A stretch of DNA of 64,000 nt from Metabacillus litoralis (GTDB taxonomy: Bacteria > Bacillota > Bacilli > Bacillales > Bacillaceae). How positions within the stretch are numbered: the first letter of the stretch is position 1; each line of letters begins with the position of its first letter. The notes under the pieces are model-generated. The model ran no database searches. It was not told the origin of the DNA and saw only the letters and a list, made by a program, of their open reading frames with translations. The position numbers and the translations under genes are program-made. Positions 7,277 through 16,316 of the stretch are shown piece after piece. Location of the stretch: assembly GCF_007994985.1 (NCBI RefSeq), contig NZ_VOQF01000012.1:62001-126000 (forward strand), given 5' to 3'.

Positions 7277-8254
7277 CTATTGTTCATGCTTTGTCATAAA
7301 CTCATGAATTTTTGCCTTTGTTGGTAAAGCAGATATTGCACCTTTACCTGTTGTTGTTAAAGCACCACTTGCATTAGCATATGAGAGTATTTCTTGATGA
7401 TTCGATTGTAGGATTGACTCTAGTTCAGAAAGCGATACGTTCTTCTCGAGAAGCTTATATAAAAATCCACCGATAAAAGCATCGCCAGCCCCTGTTGTAT
7501 CTTGTACTTCAACTTTATAGCCATTCGATTGGTAGCATTTTTCTTTTACATAAAGTTCGGCACCATTTGCACCACGAGTATAAATAACAGCTCTAACATC
7601 ACCGGTAAATAGTGAAAGTACCGCTTCATCTTCATTAGATATGCCTGCAATGAATTCTAGCTCTTCATCTGATATCTTCAATATATGTGCTTCTGGTATA
7701 AAAGATAAAATCGTTTTTCGACAATCTTCAGGAGTCTTCCATAATGGCAGTCGTACATTTGGGTCAAAGCTAATAATTGCACCATTCTCTTTCGCATATT
7801 GAATCGCTTTTTTATGTGCTTGTTTCATCGGACTTTCAACTAAATCAACCGAGCAAAAATGTAGAATATCTCCATCTTTAAACCAGCTCTCCTCAATTTC
7901 ATCCTCTGTTAATAGTAAATCAGCAGAAGGATTTCGATAAAAGGAAAAGTCTCGTTCTCCATCTTCTTTAAGAGAAACAAAGGCTAATGCTGTATTAGCT
8001 TCATTTGTTCTAAATACATGATTTGTGTTAACACCAACTTTTGTTAATGTTTCGATAAGGAAATCACCAAACGCATCTTCGCCAAGCTTAGTAATCATTG
8101 AGGAATTAGCTCCTGACTTTGCAACGGCAGCAGCTACGTTTGCTGGCGCGCCTCCTGGTGCTCTTTCAAAGGAAGTGACATCTTTTAGCGGCATCCCCTT
8201 TTGAGCTGGAATAAAATCAATCAACACTTCACCAATACAAAACAAACTTCCCAT
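7277..8254 (-). CDS. scrK: Fructokinase (PfkB family)
   Basis: A 325-residue cytoplasmic sugar kinase that phosphorylates the fructose released from sucrose-6-phosphate to fructose-6-phosphate. It shows both PfkB signatures: GGAPANVAAAVAKSGA (about residues 33-48) and DTTGAGDAFIGGF (about 250-262), the latter holding the catalytic Asp. Its length is normal for the family. It starts at ATG with AAGGAGTGATG upstream, 18 bases after scrB stops, and is the last gene of the sucrose operon. Transcription probably ends in the hairpin of repeat copy A. Position and family together make fructokinase much more likely than another PfkB substrate. Confidence 0.9.
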   Translation of the reverse strand: MGSLFCIGEVLIDFIPAQKGMPLKDVTSFERAPGGAPANVAAAVAKSGANSSMITKLGEDAFGDFLIETLTKVGVNTNHVFRTNEANTALAFVSLKEDGERDFSFYRNPSADLLLTEDEIEESWFKDGDILHFCSVDLVESPMKQAHKKAIQYAKENGAIISFDPNVRLPLWKTPEDCRKTILSFIPEAHILKISDEELEFIAGISNEDEAVLSLFTGDVRAVIYTRGANGAELYVKEKCYQSNGYKVEVQDTTGAGDAFIGGFLYKLLEKNVSLSELESILQSNHQEILSYANASGALTTTGKGAISALPTKAKIHEFMTKHEQ

Positions 8255-8272
8255 GACAACATCACTCCTTAT

Positions 8273-9736
8273 TTATATATCCCATTTCTCAGCATAAAAA
8301 GTAGTAGGTCCACCATTAGCAAAGAAACGAATTTCATCACTCTCTTTTTTCGGAAAAATTCTACTAGTGAATACCTCTTCACCATCATTTATAAATAGTT
8401 CAACCGATGATACATCAACAAATATGTGGAACTTAATGTGATCATCTGACATCGTACATTTTCTTTGTTCCCCATACTCTTTTGCTAAAGATTGTCCCGA
8501 TTTACTACGATCTACTATAATCTTTTTTTCTATGCTATCATACATAATGCTAGTATGTTCATCATCACTAGCTCGTATTTCAATTCCGAATTGAGTACTA
8601 TTATATTCTTTTAATTCACAAATTAACTCAAAAGTTACTCCACTAAAGAACTTTCTTGTTTCATTTGTTAGTGTTGCTTCAACAACTTGTTTTGATTTTC
8701 GAAGTTTTTGCAATTCTATTATAGGTTTTTGAAACAATTTCTCGTTTTTAATTGTTAACTCTCTTGGCAATGTTAAGCAGTGTGCCCAACCATCTTGATC
8801 TGTAGGATAATCAATTTCAGGCAAACCCATCCACCCAACTAAAATTCGACGACCATCCTGAGCTAATGTTGTTTGTGGAGCATAAAAATCAAAGCCGCGA
8901 TCAAGTTCGTTGAATCTGCTATGAGAAAAATCTTTCGTTTGCAAATCTAACTTCTGTCCTACTATATATCCTGATTGATAGATATTTTGATAATCATCAC
9001 CTGAAGCTTCAAGTCCTTGTGGAGAAAAAATAAACACACCACTATCATTCAGTTCAAAATAGTCCGGACATTCCCACATATATCCAAACTCATTCAACTG
9101 AGTTTTCACTTCTCCTAAAAATGTCCAGTCAAGAAGGTTATCCGATTTATATAATACCGCACAGCCTGTTAGATTTTCTCTTTGTGCTCCAATAATCGCA
9201 TAAAATAAATCACCTGATTTCCATACTTTAGGATCTCTAAAATGATCAGTGTAACCAGAAGGCACTTCAGTAATATTCGCTTGCTGTGGTTTTGTAATCC
9301 TACCTTGATTGTTCATTTTCGCAACAACCTGATAAGGATGACGTTCCCAGTTTTCGTCACGAGTATTTCCGGTATACATTAAGTATAACTGATCATTATG
9401 CTGAATTGCACTTCCAGAATAGGCACCATGGCTGTCATAATCATGATTTGGTTTTATTCCCACACCAACATTCTCCCACGTAACAAGGTCTTGTGACTTT
9501 GTATGGTACCAGTATTTGAGTCCGTGAACTGGGCCTAATGGAAACCATTGATAAAACAAATGATATTCACCATTAAAAAAGCAAAAACCATTAGGATCAT
9601 TTAATAATCCTGTTTCAGGCTGAATATGAAAGCTCTGTCTCCACTCACTATTATTTACTTTCTTTTTTAATTCTTCCATTTCATTTATATCTATTTCTTC
9701 AAGTCGACGATATCTCATCTCTTTTGTCCATTCCAT
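8273..9736 (-). CDS. scrB: Sucrose-6-phosphate hydrolase (GH32)
   Basis: A 487-residue cytoplasmic glycoside hydrolase family 32 enzyme (SacA/ScrB type) that splits sucrose-6-phosphate into glucose-6-phosphate and fructose. The three acidic active-site motifs are present: LLNDPNG (nucleophile Asp, about residue 47), FRDPKVW (transition-state Asp) and WECPDYF (acid/base Glu). The C-terminal beta-sandwich includes VDVSSVELFINDGEEVFTSR, typical for the family. There is no signal peptide, which fits an intracellular phosphate-sugar substrate. It is flanked by scrA and scrK on the same strand; a stem-loop without a strong U-run separates it from scrA. Confidence 0.93.
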   Translation of the reverse strand: MEWTKEMRYRRLEEIDINEMEELKKKVNNSEWRQSFHIQPETGLLNDPNGFCFFNGEYHLFYQWFPLGPVHGLKYWYHTKSQDLVTWENVGVGIKPNHDYDSHGAYSGSAIQHNDQLYLMYTGNTRDENWERHPYQVVAKMNNQGRITKPQQANITEVPSGYTDHFRDPKVWKSGDLFYAIIGAQRENLTGCAVLYKSDNLLDWTFLGEVKTQLNEFGYMWECPDYFELNDSGVFIFSPQGLEASGDDYQNIYQSGYIVGQKLDLQTKDFSHSRFNELDRGFDFYAPQTTLAQDGRRILVGWMGLPEIDYPTDQDGWAHCLTLPRELTIKNEKLFQKPIIELQKLRKSKQVVEATLTNETRKFFSGVTFELICELKEYNSTQFGIEIRASDDEHTSIMYDSIEKKIIVDRSKSGQSLAKEYGEQRKCTMSDDHIKFHIFVDVSSVELFINDGEEVFTSRIFPKKESDEIRFFANGGPTTFYAEKWDI

Positions 9737-9800
9737 AAAGTTCGTTCCCCTTAAATTGAAAATATCGTGAATAATTTATTTAAGTCTCAAAAATAAAGAT

Positions 9801-9830
9801 AGGAGAATCGTCAAAATGATTGATTCTCCT
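9801..9830 (-). other. Stem-loop between scrA and scrB
   Basis: The arms aggagaatcg and tgattctcct pair across a 10-base loop. On the minus strand the following sequence is atctttattttt, a weak tail, so this may be a partial terminator or an RNA-stability hairpin that sets unequal levels of scrA and scrBK. Confidence 0.5.
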
Positions 9831-9841
9831 AAACTATTTGA

Positions 9842-11269
9842 TTAGTTCTGTTCTTTTTTTGCTGCTCTTTTTCCTAAAATAAACGTTACAGTAAATGCTA
9901 CCGCACATGAGATTACCATACCAATTACGTAAAATGTAATCGAACCTGTTTTAATAGAGATAATCCCAGGTAGTCCTGCTGCTCCTAATGCAATTGCTTT
10001 TACTTTAAAAAGCCCTATAAATCCTGATGCTACTGCAGCTCCAATAATTGCACCAATAAATGGATAACGAAGCTTTAAGTTAACCCCAAACATAGCTGGC
10101 TCAGTAATTCCCAGTAGTGATGAAATACCAGCAGCAGATGCTATACCTTTAATTTTCGCATCACGAGTTAGTAATAAAACAGCTAGTGTTGCTGCACCTT
10201 GGGCAACATTTGACATCGCTGCAACAGGGAAAATAAATGATCCTCCAGTTTTGGCAATATCAGCAAGTAACTGAGTTTCAACAGCAATAAAGCTATGATG
10301 CATTCCTGTAATAACAACTGGTGCATACGCTAAACCAAATAGAGCTGTTCCAATAAAGCCTGTTGTATCATATAACCAAATCAACCCATCTGATAAAAGA
10401 TTTCCTGCTGTTCTTGTTAGTGGACCTACTATTGTAAACGTCAATAATCCTGTAATAAAAATTGATAATAACGGTGTTAATAGGTTATCTAATGAAGACG
10501 GTGTAATTTTGCGTAAATTTGTTTCAATTTTAGCTAAAATAAATGATGCTACTAATACCGGAAGCACCGTTCCTTGATAACCGATCTTAGCAATTTCGTA
10601 ACCTAGTATATTCCAATACGGAATTTCTCCACTTGTTAAAGCTGCTCCGTAATTATATCCATTTAATAAATCTGGATGAACCATTAACATCCCAAGTGTT
10701 GCACCTAAGTATGGATTACCTCCAAAGCGCTTTGTAGCTGAAAATCCAATTAAGATTGGTAGAAAAACAAATGCGGCATTTGCAAATGTATTTATAAGTG
10801 CTGCTAAATCAGCTATTCCTGGATTAGCTTCTACAAGTGACATCCCATCTACAAATAAATCAGAAGCAGTTAATAAATTGTTAAGCCCCATTAACAAACC
10901 ACCGGCAACAATTGCTGGGATGATTGGGACAAATATATCAGATAGCATCTTAACGAAACGCTGTAATGGATTCATTTTCTTTGAGCCTGCACTGCTAACA
11001 TCCTTTGTTGACATTTCTTCCATTCCAGTTAGCTTTGAAAGCTCATTATAAACATTGTTCACAGTACCTGACCCTATAATAATTTGATATTGTCCTCCAG
11101 TTGAAAATGTTCCTTTTACAATATCCATTTCATCTAATTTCTCTTGATCTACTTTTTCTTCATCATGTAATACAAGTCGTAATCTTGTTGCACAGTGTGC
11201 AGCAGCAGAAACGTTTTCTTTTCCGCCTATTGCAGCTAAAATTTCTTGTGCTATTTGTGGATAGTTCAT
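9842..11269 (-). CDS. scrA: Sucrose-specific PTS transporter, IIBC component
   Basis: A 475-residue membrane permease that takes up sucrose and phosphorylates it. The N-terminal IIB domain (residues 1-85) has the phosphorylated cysteine in AAHCATRLRL (about residue 26) and the GQYQIIIGSGTV segment. The IIC domain follows, with about 10 membrane segments, including the family motif GITEPAMFGVNLKLRYPF. There is no IIA domain, as in B. subtilis SacP, so phosphate must come from a IIA encoded elsewhere. It is the first gene of the scrA-scrB-scrK operon and lies just after scrR. Three palindromic operators overlap its upstream region. Confidence 0.93.
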   Translation of the reverse strand: MNYPQIAQEILAAIGGKENVSAAAHCATRLRLVLHDEEKVDQEKLDEMDIVKGTFSTGGQYQIIIGSGTVNNVYNELSKLTGMEEMSTKDVSSAGSKKMNPLQRFVKMLSDIFVPIIPAIVAGGLLMGLNNLLTASDLFVDGMSLVEANPGIADLAALINTFANAAFVFLPILIGFSATKRFGGNPYLGATLGMLMVHPDLLNGYNYGAALTSGEIPYWNILGYEIAKIGYQGTVLPVLVASFILAKIETNLRKITPSSLDNLLTPLLSIFITGLLTFTIVGPLTRTAGNLLSDGLIWLYDTTGFIGTALFGLAYAPVVITGMHHSFIAVETQLLADIAKTGGSFIFPVAAMSNVAQGAATLAVLLLTRDAKIKGIASAAGISSLLGITEPAMFGVNLKLRYPFIGAIIGAAVASGFIGLFKVKAIALGAAGLPGIISIKTGSITFYVIGMVISCAVAFTVTFILGKRAAKKEQN

Positions 11270-11305
11270 TTATACTCACCCTTTACTGATTTTAGTATGT
11301 AACGT

Positions 11306-11317
11306 GGAACCGGTTCC
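11306..11317. promoter_or_regulatory. ScrR (LacI family) operator O1
   Basis: The perfect palindrome ggaaccggttcc has the central CG typical of LacI/GalR-family operators and lies 37 bases upstream of the scrA start. Confidence 0.75.
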
Positions 11318-11341
11318 TTAAACGAATAAAAAAATATAGTT

Positions 11342-11353
11342 GGTACCGGTTCC
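11342..11353. promoter_or_regulatory. ScrR operator O2
   Basis: ggtaccggttcc matches O1 at 11 of 12 bases. It sits 36 bp (centre to centre) from O1 and just upstream of a TATATT that could be the scrA -10 box, so binding here should block RNA polymerase. Confidence 0.75.
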
Positions 11354-11383
11354 ATTTTTAATCAAAATAAAAACCGATGTAAT

Positions 11384-11395
11384 GGAACCGGTTTC
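11384..11395. promoter_or_regulatory. ScrR operator O3
   Basis: ggaaccggtttc matches O1 at 11 of 12 bases and sits 42 bp (four helical turns) from O2 and 19 bases after the scrR stop. The spacing allows cooperative binding or looping. Confidence 0.7.
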
Positions 11396-11413
11396 GAATA
11401 AATTATATATCGC

Positions 11414-12400
11414 TTACATACGATTGTCAACACTTTCTCGTTCAATCATTTCAACATGAGAAACAGTTAATTTTTCTACAGTTTCTCCGTTAATTAAACG
11501 AATCATTTTTTCAGCAGCAAGCTCTCCAGCATCTTTATAAAAGAACTTAACTGTCGTAATACTAGGGTGGATAATCTCCGTTACTTCATAGCCCCCAAAG
11601 CCTGTAATCGACAAATCAGTTGGTATGGATAATCCTCGAATTTGAGCTGCTTTTAAAATGCCAAGTGCAATGTTATCTGTTGCACAAACGATAATTGTCG
11701 GTGCATGTTGATCTACAATTTCACTGAATTTCTCTGTTGCATCTTTCACACTAAAGCTAGTTTCAAAATACATCAAATCACTATTGCTCTCTTCTTTTAT
11801 CGCCTGCTGAAACCCTCGTTTTCGTTTCACACCAACAGCTATATCCTTCTCTGTTACACCTAAATAGGCTATCTTTTTGTGACCGTTAGCTAAAACATAT
11901 TTACCAAGTAAAATACCTGCTTCTTCATCATTATGAATTAAGCTGTAGCAATGCTCACTTTCCTGTCCAACAAGTAACACAGGCACATCCACTTTTTCAA
12001 AAGCTTCTAGATGCTGATCCGTCACTTGTGTTGCAAGCAAAATAATACCGGCTATCTTTTGATTTGCTAAATTATAAATGCTCTCAATTTCTCGTTCTAA
12101 ATCCTGACTTGTATTTGATATAAGTAATTGATAGTTTTCTTCTCGAAGTCTTTCATCTATTCCAATTAACGTTTCTGCTGTCGCATACGAATTTAATCTT
12201 GGCACAATCGTCCCAATGATATTTGTTTTCTTTGCCTTTAAACTTCGGGCAAATGTATTAGGAACATAGCCAGTTTCACTTATCACTCGTTCTATTTTCA
12301 AACGTGTTTCTTTTCCTACTGATCCCCCATTAAGAAATCTAGAAACAGTACTTTTCGCAACCCCTGCAAGCTTGGCTATTTCACCAATTGTCATATTCAT
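11414..12400 (-). CDS. scrR: LacI-family repressor of the sucrose operon
   Basis: A 328-residue regulator with an N-terminal LacI helix-turn-helix (TIGEIAKLAGVAKSTVSRFLNG, about residues 4-25), a hinge helix (YVPNTFARSLKAKKTNIIG) and a periplasmic-binding-protein-like effector domain. It probably represses scrA-scrB-scrK and responds to a sucrose-pathway sugar. The support is its position immediately upstream of scrA and three LacI-type palindromes in the 144-base gap. I place the start at ATG 12400, which has GGAG four bases upstream; an ATG four codons earlier would contain that SD. A promoter-like TTAACT-17-TATACT lies upstream. Confidence 0.85.
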   Translation of the reverse strand: MNMTIGEIAKLAGVAKSTVSRFLNGGSVGKETRLKIERVISETGYVPNTFARSLKAKKTNIIGTIVPRLNSYATAETLIGIDERLREENYQLLISNTSQDLEREIESIYNLANQKIAGIILLATQVTDQHLEAFEKVDVPVLLVGQESEHCYSLIHNDEEAGILLGKYVLANGHKKIAYLGVTEKDIAVGVKRKRGFQQAIKEESNSDLMYFETSFSVKDATEKFSEIVDQHAPTIIVCATDNIALGILKAAQIRGLSIPTDLSITGFGGYEVTEIIHPSITTVKFFYKDAGELAAEKMIRLINGETVEKLTVSHVEMIERESVDNRM

Positions 12401-12430
12401 ACAACTCCACATTCATGTACTTTGCTTTAT

Positions 12431-12459
12431 AGTATACACCAAATGGTTGGGGTAGTTAA
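12431..12459 (-). promoter_or_regulatory. Probable scrR promoter
   Basis: The minus strand reads TTAACT, 17 bases, TATACT, about 30 bases before the scrR start. The -10 box is good and the -35 weaker. Confidence 0.5.
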
Positions 12460-12880
12460 AATAAGGATTATTGAGTTTTTTTGTGTATGTTAAATTTTAT
12501 TTAATAAACAATTAGATTTAATTAATTATTAAAAGTCGTTCTGTATCTTATTTTCGTAAACTTTGTTGCTAGATAATAAGTTTTTAGTGAAGGTTCAGCT
12601 GATTAAATAGTCCAGTAGATATTTATAAACATTCTAATTTTTTAAACTTGTGCTGAAGAGTGATGGTAGTTTTTATATTGATAAAATATAGACTGTTGTA
12701 TTATTATTACAAGTTTGTTTGTATTATTAATTATATACATATTTTGTTATTTCGAGGTAACTGCGTGCATTTTTAGAATTAACTTACTATATGTAGATCA
12801 ATTAAATTTATCAAGAATAGGTCAAATATCGTAGTGAAGGGAATAAAGCGAAAATTTATATAGAAATTGGGGTGTAGGGT
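12460..12880. other. AT-rich intergenic region without a recognised gene
   Basis: The 420 bases between the scrR promoter and the next plus-strand gene hold no ORF with a ribosome binding site. At 12551-12570 there is a 20-base stretch (ttttcgtaaactttgttgct) that recurs almost exactly at 16411-16430. Confidence 0.5.
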
Positions 12881-13633
12881 GTGGTATTTAATTGGTATTT
12901 TGAATGGAATCTTATTCAGGTGATGTTCATGTTACTTGCTTGGGGTTTCCTTGCTTATGGGGTTTGGCGTATCTATCAAGCTCAGCATATCGAGGAACGA
13001 CCAGTGCTTTGGAAATTAATAATCGTTGTGTTGATTGGGCTCTTTTCTTTTTCTATTAATCTTCCATTTTTTGAAGGTGTTCTTTCTATAGCCATTCTTC
13101 CTCTTGGGGTTTGGATTTTATATGCAATACTAAAGGGAAAAAGTCGGTGGGATGCCTATCGAAAATATGCTTGGTTGGGCTTTCTTTGGAATTACTTCTT
13201 TTTAGGAGCTGCTCTCTTGGCAATCGGAGTATCAGGAGTTGTTTATCCTAAGTATGAAGTGGAAACATATCTTGATGACGTTTCCAAAGCAGAGCTACTT
13301 TCTATCCACCCTTCAGGAAAAGAAGTTCATCTTAGCGTGATGAAACTAGAAGAATCCTTATCTTCTTTTAAATCGGAACAGTCAAATGTTACTCAGTGGT
13401 ACGAAGAAATTAGAGAGCAAATGTGGTCGAACGAAGATGACAAGGAACAGAAAAACGCACAAGAGAAGTTTCCCTATTTGTTAACTGATGTGAAAGCAAA
13501 AGCAGGAAAAAAAGTTCGAGTTTATGTGGAATATGACGGAAAAGGATTACTTGTTACCACAAAAGAACATCAATACTATTTTCGTTCTAACACTGCTTCC
13601 TTTTTGAAAGAAAGGGGGAGTGAAAATGAGTAA
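12881..13633 (+). CDS. Hypothetical membrane protein, 250 aa
   Basis: I do not recognise the family. The N-terminal half has four predicted membrane helices (about residues 10-28, 42-60, 63-82 and 98-122). The C-terminal half is a hydrophilic, charged domain (about 130-250) that ends in a beta-rich YVEYDGKGLLVTTKEHQYYF segment. The start is GTG 12881, preceded by a G-rich stretch. The last codons overlap the start of the next gene, so the two are probably translated together and may work as a pair. Confidence 0.65.
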   Translation: MVFNWYFEWNLIQVMFMLLAWGFLAYGVWRIYQAQHIEERPVLWKLIIVVLIGLFSFSINLPFFEGVLSIAILPLGVWILYAILKGKSRWDAYRKYAWLGFLWNYFFLGAALLAIGVSGVVYPKYEVETYLDDVSKAELLSIHPSGKEVHLSVMKLEESLSSFKSEQSNVTQWYEEIREQMWSNEDDKEQKNAQEKFPYLLTDVKAKAGKKVRVYVEYDGKGLLVTTKEHQYYFRSNTASFLKERGSENE

Positions 13634-14342
13634 AAAGAAGTTAGTGCTTCTACTATTCATTGCAGGTCTTGTAGCTGTATGTGCATATGCAATGTACATA
13701 TTCAGTATTCCAAAAGACTTTTATACAGAAGAAGAGCTTTTAGAGAAGATCCCTCTTATCACACCAAAGAAGGAAATTCAAGATATCATACAAATTGATG
13801 AAGAAACCTATTTTGTTCCTTTCTTATCAGCTGACGGCTCATATGGATCAAGTATTTGGGTATGGAATACTGGAAAATGGGAATGTGTTGGTACCGATTC
13901 TGCTTCTGGTCCTAGTATCCTAGCGAATAACGGAAACTCCTATGTTTATTGGAACGTCCATCCTCATGATAAAGTTCAGGAGTGGCAAATCTATTTAACA
14001 TCTGAGAGAAATTACTCTGTAACTGATGCCAACAGTGAAAACCGGTTGGAGGTATATTTTCCAAAAATTCAAGTGAAACATACGCTTACGTTAGGAAAAG
14101 AAAGCTATGGATATGTTGAGCTACCATCTAAATGGAAGGAAATTATTGGATCTTTTGATTTAAACCCTGCCCAATCAGGACTATTACCTTCTAGTCATTA
14201 CTACATGTTCCAATATCAAGCTTATAATGATAAACAAGAAGCTGTAGATCTTGAGCATACGTTTCGCAACGGTGGCGGTGGCACTTACACAGGAGATTTT
14301 ATCCAATACATGCAACAGGTGATTTCTGAGGAACTAGAATAG
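13626..14342 (+). CDS. Hypothetical membrane-anchored protein, 238 aa
   Basis: I do not recognise the family. A single N-terminal hydrophobic segment (about residues 5-25, LVLLLFIAGLVAVCAYAMYIF) is followed by a soluble domain of about 200 residues rich in aromatic residues (WVWNTGKWECVG, YVYWNVHP), which should face outside the cell. It overlaps the upstream membrane-protein gene by 8 bases. I prefer ATG 13626, which has GGGGGAG five bases upstream, over the in-frame GTG at 13620 that falls on the SD. A large hairpin follows at 14433. Confidence 0.65.
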   Translation: MSKKKLVLLLFIAGLVAVCAYAMYIFSIPKDFYTEEELLEKIPLITPKKEIQDIIQIDEETYFVPFLSADGSYGSSIWVWNTGKWECVGTDSASGPSILANNGNSYVYWNVHPHDKVQEWQIYLTSERNYSVTDANSENRLEVYFPKIQVKHTLTLGKESYGYVELPSKWKEIIGSFDLNPAQSGLLPSSHYYMFQYQAYNDKQEAVDLEHTFRNGGGGTYTGDFIQYMQQVISEELE

Positions 14343-14432
14343 GTAACCTTTTCTTTTAGTTCTCATTTAATTAAACCTATTTTCCAAGGGATTATTTAAA
14401 TACCCTGTTATAAAGGATAACCTATAATAAAC

Positions 14433-14501
14433 AGCACCTCCAATTGTTTAAATTATATTTGTTTAAATTATATTTCAAAACAAACGAGGTGCTATTATTT
14501 T
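14433..14501 (+). terminator. Terminator with long loop containing a tandem 16-bp repeat
   Basis: The arms agcacctc and gaggtgct enclose about 45 bases and are followed by attattttttaaa. The loop is mostly two tandem copies of tgtttaaattatattt (14444-14475), so it probably lengthened by slippage. Confidence 0.6.
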
Positions 14502-14546
14502 TTAAAATATTTAATTGTGTATAAGTTACAAATAAAAAACATTTCC

Positions 14547-14590
14547 CTCAAAAAAGAGGGAGTGAGATCCAAAATTAGGATCGCACCCCC
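14547..14590 (-). terminator. Intrinsic terminator of the aspartokinase gene
   Basis: On the minus strand ggtgcgatcc pairs with ggatctcactcc-type bases around a short AT loop, followed by CTCTTTTTTG. It lies 25 bases beyond the aspartokinase stop. Confidence 0.75.
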
Positions 14591-14613
14591 TTCTATCCAC
14601 CATGACATTATTT

Positions 14614-15975
14614 TTATACAGGAACCGCAACGAAAAATTCATTATAAAGTGCCTGAACCGCACGTTTTTCTTGTGGTTCTTTTACTCCGAACATCATACT
14701 TACCTCTGATGATCCTTGGTTGATCATCTCAATATTCACCCCGGCATCTGCTAAAGCTTTAGACGCACGAGCTGTAGTACCTACATTGTGACGCATTCCT
14801 TCACCAACAACCATGATTAACACAAGGTCATGCTCAATGATGACTTCGTCAGCTTGTAACTCTGTCATAATCCGTTCTGTAATTTGCTTTTCTACTTTTT
14901 TACTCATTTGCTTTTGTCTTAAGATAACTGTTACATCATCAATTCCAGATGGAACATGCTCATATGTTAAACCATAATCCTCTAAAATTTGTAGCAGCTT
15001 TCGTCCAAATCCAATTTCTCTATTCATTAAGTATTTGCTAATGTAAATGCTACAAAAGCCTTTGTCACTGGCAATTCCAATAACAGGACCATTTGAATTC
15101 GCACGCTCATTAACAATTTTTGTTCCTGGAGCTGATGGGTTATTTGTGTTTTTCACATTAACAGGAATTCCTGCACGAAAAGCTGGAATTAATGCTTCAT
15201 CATGGAAAACCGAAAAACCAGCATATGAAAGTTCACGCATTTCTCGATACGTTAACTCAACAATTTCTTTTGGATTTTGAACAATCGTTGGATTAACAGA
15301 GTATACAGCATCAACATCTGTAAAGTTTTCATATAAATCAGCTTTAATACCATTTGCAAGAATAGAGCCAGTGATATCAGAGCCACTTCTAGAAAAGGTA
15401 AGAACTTCTCCACTTTTGCTATAACCAAAAAACCCTGGAAAAATGATGATACCTTTACGATCACGAAGTTTATATAAATTTTCATATGACTCAGGAAGAA
15501 CTTGTGCATTACCTGGTTCATCTGAAACTAATAATCCCGCATCCTTAGGGTTAACATATTGGGCATCCACACCACTGTGTTGAAAGTAAGCAGCTATTAG
15601 TTTCGCGTTATTATCTTCTCCACTTGCTTTTACAGCATCTAAGTAGCTTTCTGGTTTACTTTTATCACTCTCTAATAATTCTTTTAGATCATTAGTGATC
15701 GTCTGTATAATATCGGAGGGAATTGATAATTCCTTTACAATGCTTTCATAACGGTCAATAATTGCTTGAAAGATTACTTTTGCATCTTCATTTTCTAGAT
15801 GCTTTTCTGCACATTCAATAAGCATGTCTGTCACCTTGATATCATCTGAATAACGTTTACCAGGAGCAGACACAACAACCACTTTCCGAGACGAATCTGA
15901 GACAACAATTTGTAAAACCTTTTTTAATTGTTCACCTGATGCTAAGGAAGATCCTCCGAACTTTACAACCTTCAT
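14614..15975 (-). CDS. thrD: Aspartokinase, monofunctional (YclM/ThrD type)
   Basis: A 453-residue cytoplasmic enzyme that phosphorylates L-aspartate, the first step toward lysine, threonine and methionine. The N-terminal kinase domain starts MKVVKFGGSSLASG and includes FSRSGSDITGSILANG (nucleotide and substrate binding). Two ACT domains fill the last 150 residues (for example YGLTYEHVPSGIDDVTVIL). Length and N-terminus match B. subtilis YclM (aspartokinase III), rather than the alpha/beta LysC or the DapG types. It is monocistronic, with a TTGATT-17-GATAAT promoter upstream and a terminator downstream. The allosteric effector is not readable from sequence; threonine with lysine is the usual pair for this type. 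Confidence 0.9.
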   Translation of the reverse strand: MKVVKFGGSSLASGEQLKKVLQIVVSDSSRKVVVVSAPGKRYSDDIKVTDMLIECAEKHLENEDAKVIFQAIIDRYESIVKELSIPSDIIQTITNDLKELLESDKSKPESYLDAVKASGEDNNAKLIAAYFQHSGVDAQYVNPKDAGLLVSDEPGNAQVLPESYENLYKLRDRKGIIIFPGFFGYSKSGEVLTFSRSGSDITGSILANGIKADLYENFTDVDAVYSVNPTIVQNPKEIVELTYREMRELSYAGFSVFHDEALIPAFRAGIPVNVKNTNNPSAPGTKIVNERANSNGPVIGIASDKGFCSIYISKYLMNREIGFGRKLLQILEDYGLTYEHVPSGIDDVTVILRQKQMSKKVEKQITERIMTELQADEVIIEHDLVLIMVVGEGMRHNVGTTARASKALADAGVNIEMINQGSSEVSMMFGVKEPQEKRAVQALYNEFFVAVPV

Positions 15976-16022
15976 TTCTACAACTCCTATTATTTAAAAT
16001 TTTCTGTCAAATTTTAATCCTT

Positions 16023-16051
16023 ATTATCACCTTTTTTTCATAAATAATCAA
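16023..16051 (-). promoter_or_regulatory. Aspartokinase promoter
   Basis: The minus strand reads TTGATT, 17 bases, GATAAT, about 50 bases before the start codon. No riboswitch or T-box sequence is seen in the short leader. Confidence 0.6.
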
Positions 16052-16113
16052 GAGTTTTCTTCCCAGAAAGAACATTTGTGTTTTTTGTAAGGACATAATA
16101 AAGTTTCTTCACA

Positions 16114-16138
16114 TAAAAAAGAGACATTATTGTCTCTC
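16114..16138 (-). terminator. Short hairpin with U-run, minus strand
   Basis: On the minus strand gagaca and tgtctc pair around a four-base loop and are followed by TTTTTTATG. It is the left copy of a 19-bp duplicated sequence and could end the amino-acid ABC operon, although it lies about 425 bases past it. Confidence 0.55.
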
Positions 16139-16316
16139 CAGTGTGTAGACAAAGTATATTTTCAAGCCCTTCAGACTGATTGAAAACGCTTGACTTTCAA
16201 GGCACGAAGCCTTGTGAGGAGCGGAGTTACCCGATTTGGTAATGAGCACCGCAGCAAGGTGAGTAACGAAGAAAGCGAGCGTTTGTCAACAGTCTGAAGA
16301 GACATTATTGTCTCTC
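16120..16316. repeat. Foldable insertion-like element flanked by 19-bp direct repeats
   Basis: The identical 19-mer agagacattattgtctctc occurs at 16120-16138 and 16298-16316. Between them lies a 131-bp block bounded by inverted 10-mers cttcagactg (16169-16178) and cagtctgaag (16290-16299), with further internal pairing (aaacgct/agcgttt). The block is GC-richer than its surroundings and encodes nothing. The layout suggests a small non-autonomous element that duplicated its hairpin target, though the left 30 bases between the direct repeat and inverted end are unexplained. Similar cgcttgactttcaaggc-type repeats occur in other Bacillus genomes, from memory. Confidence 0.6.
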
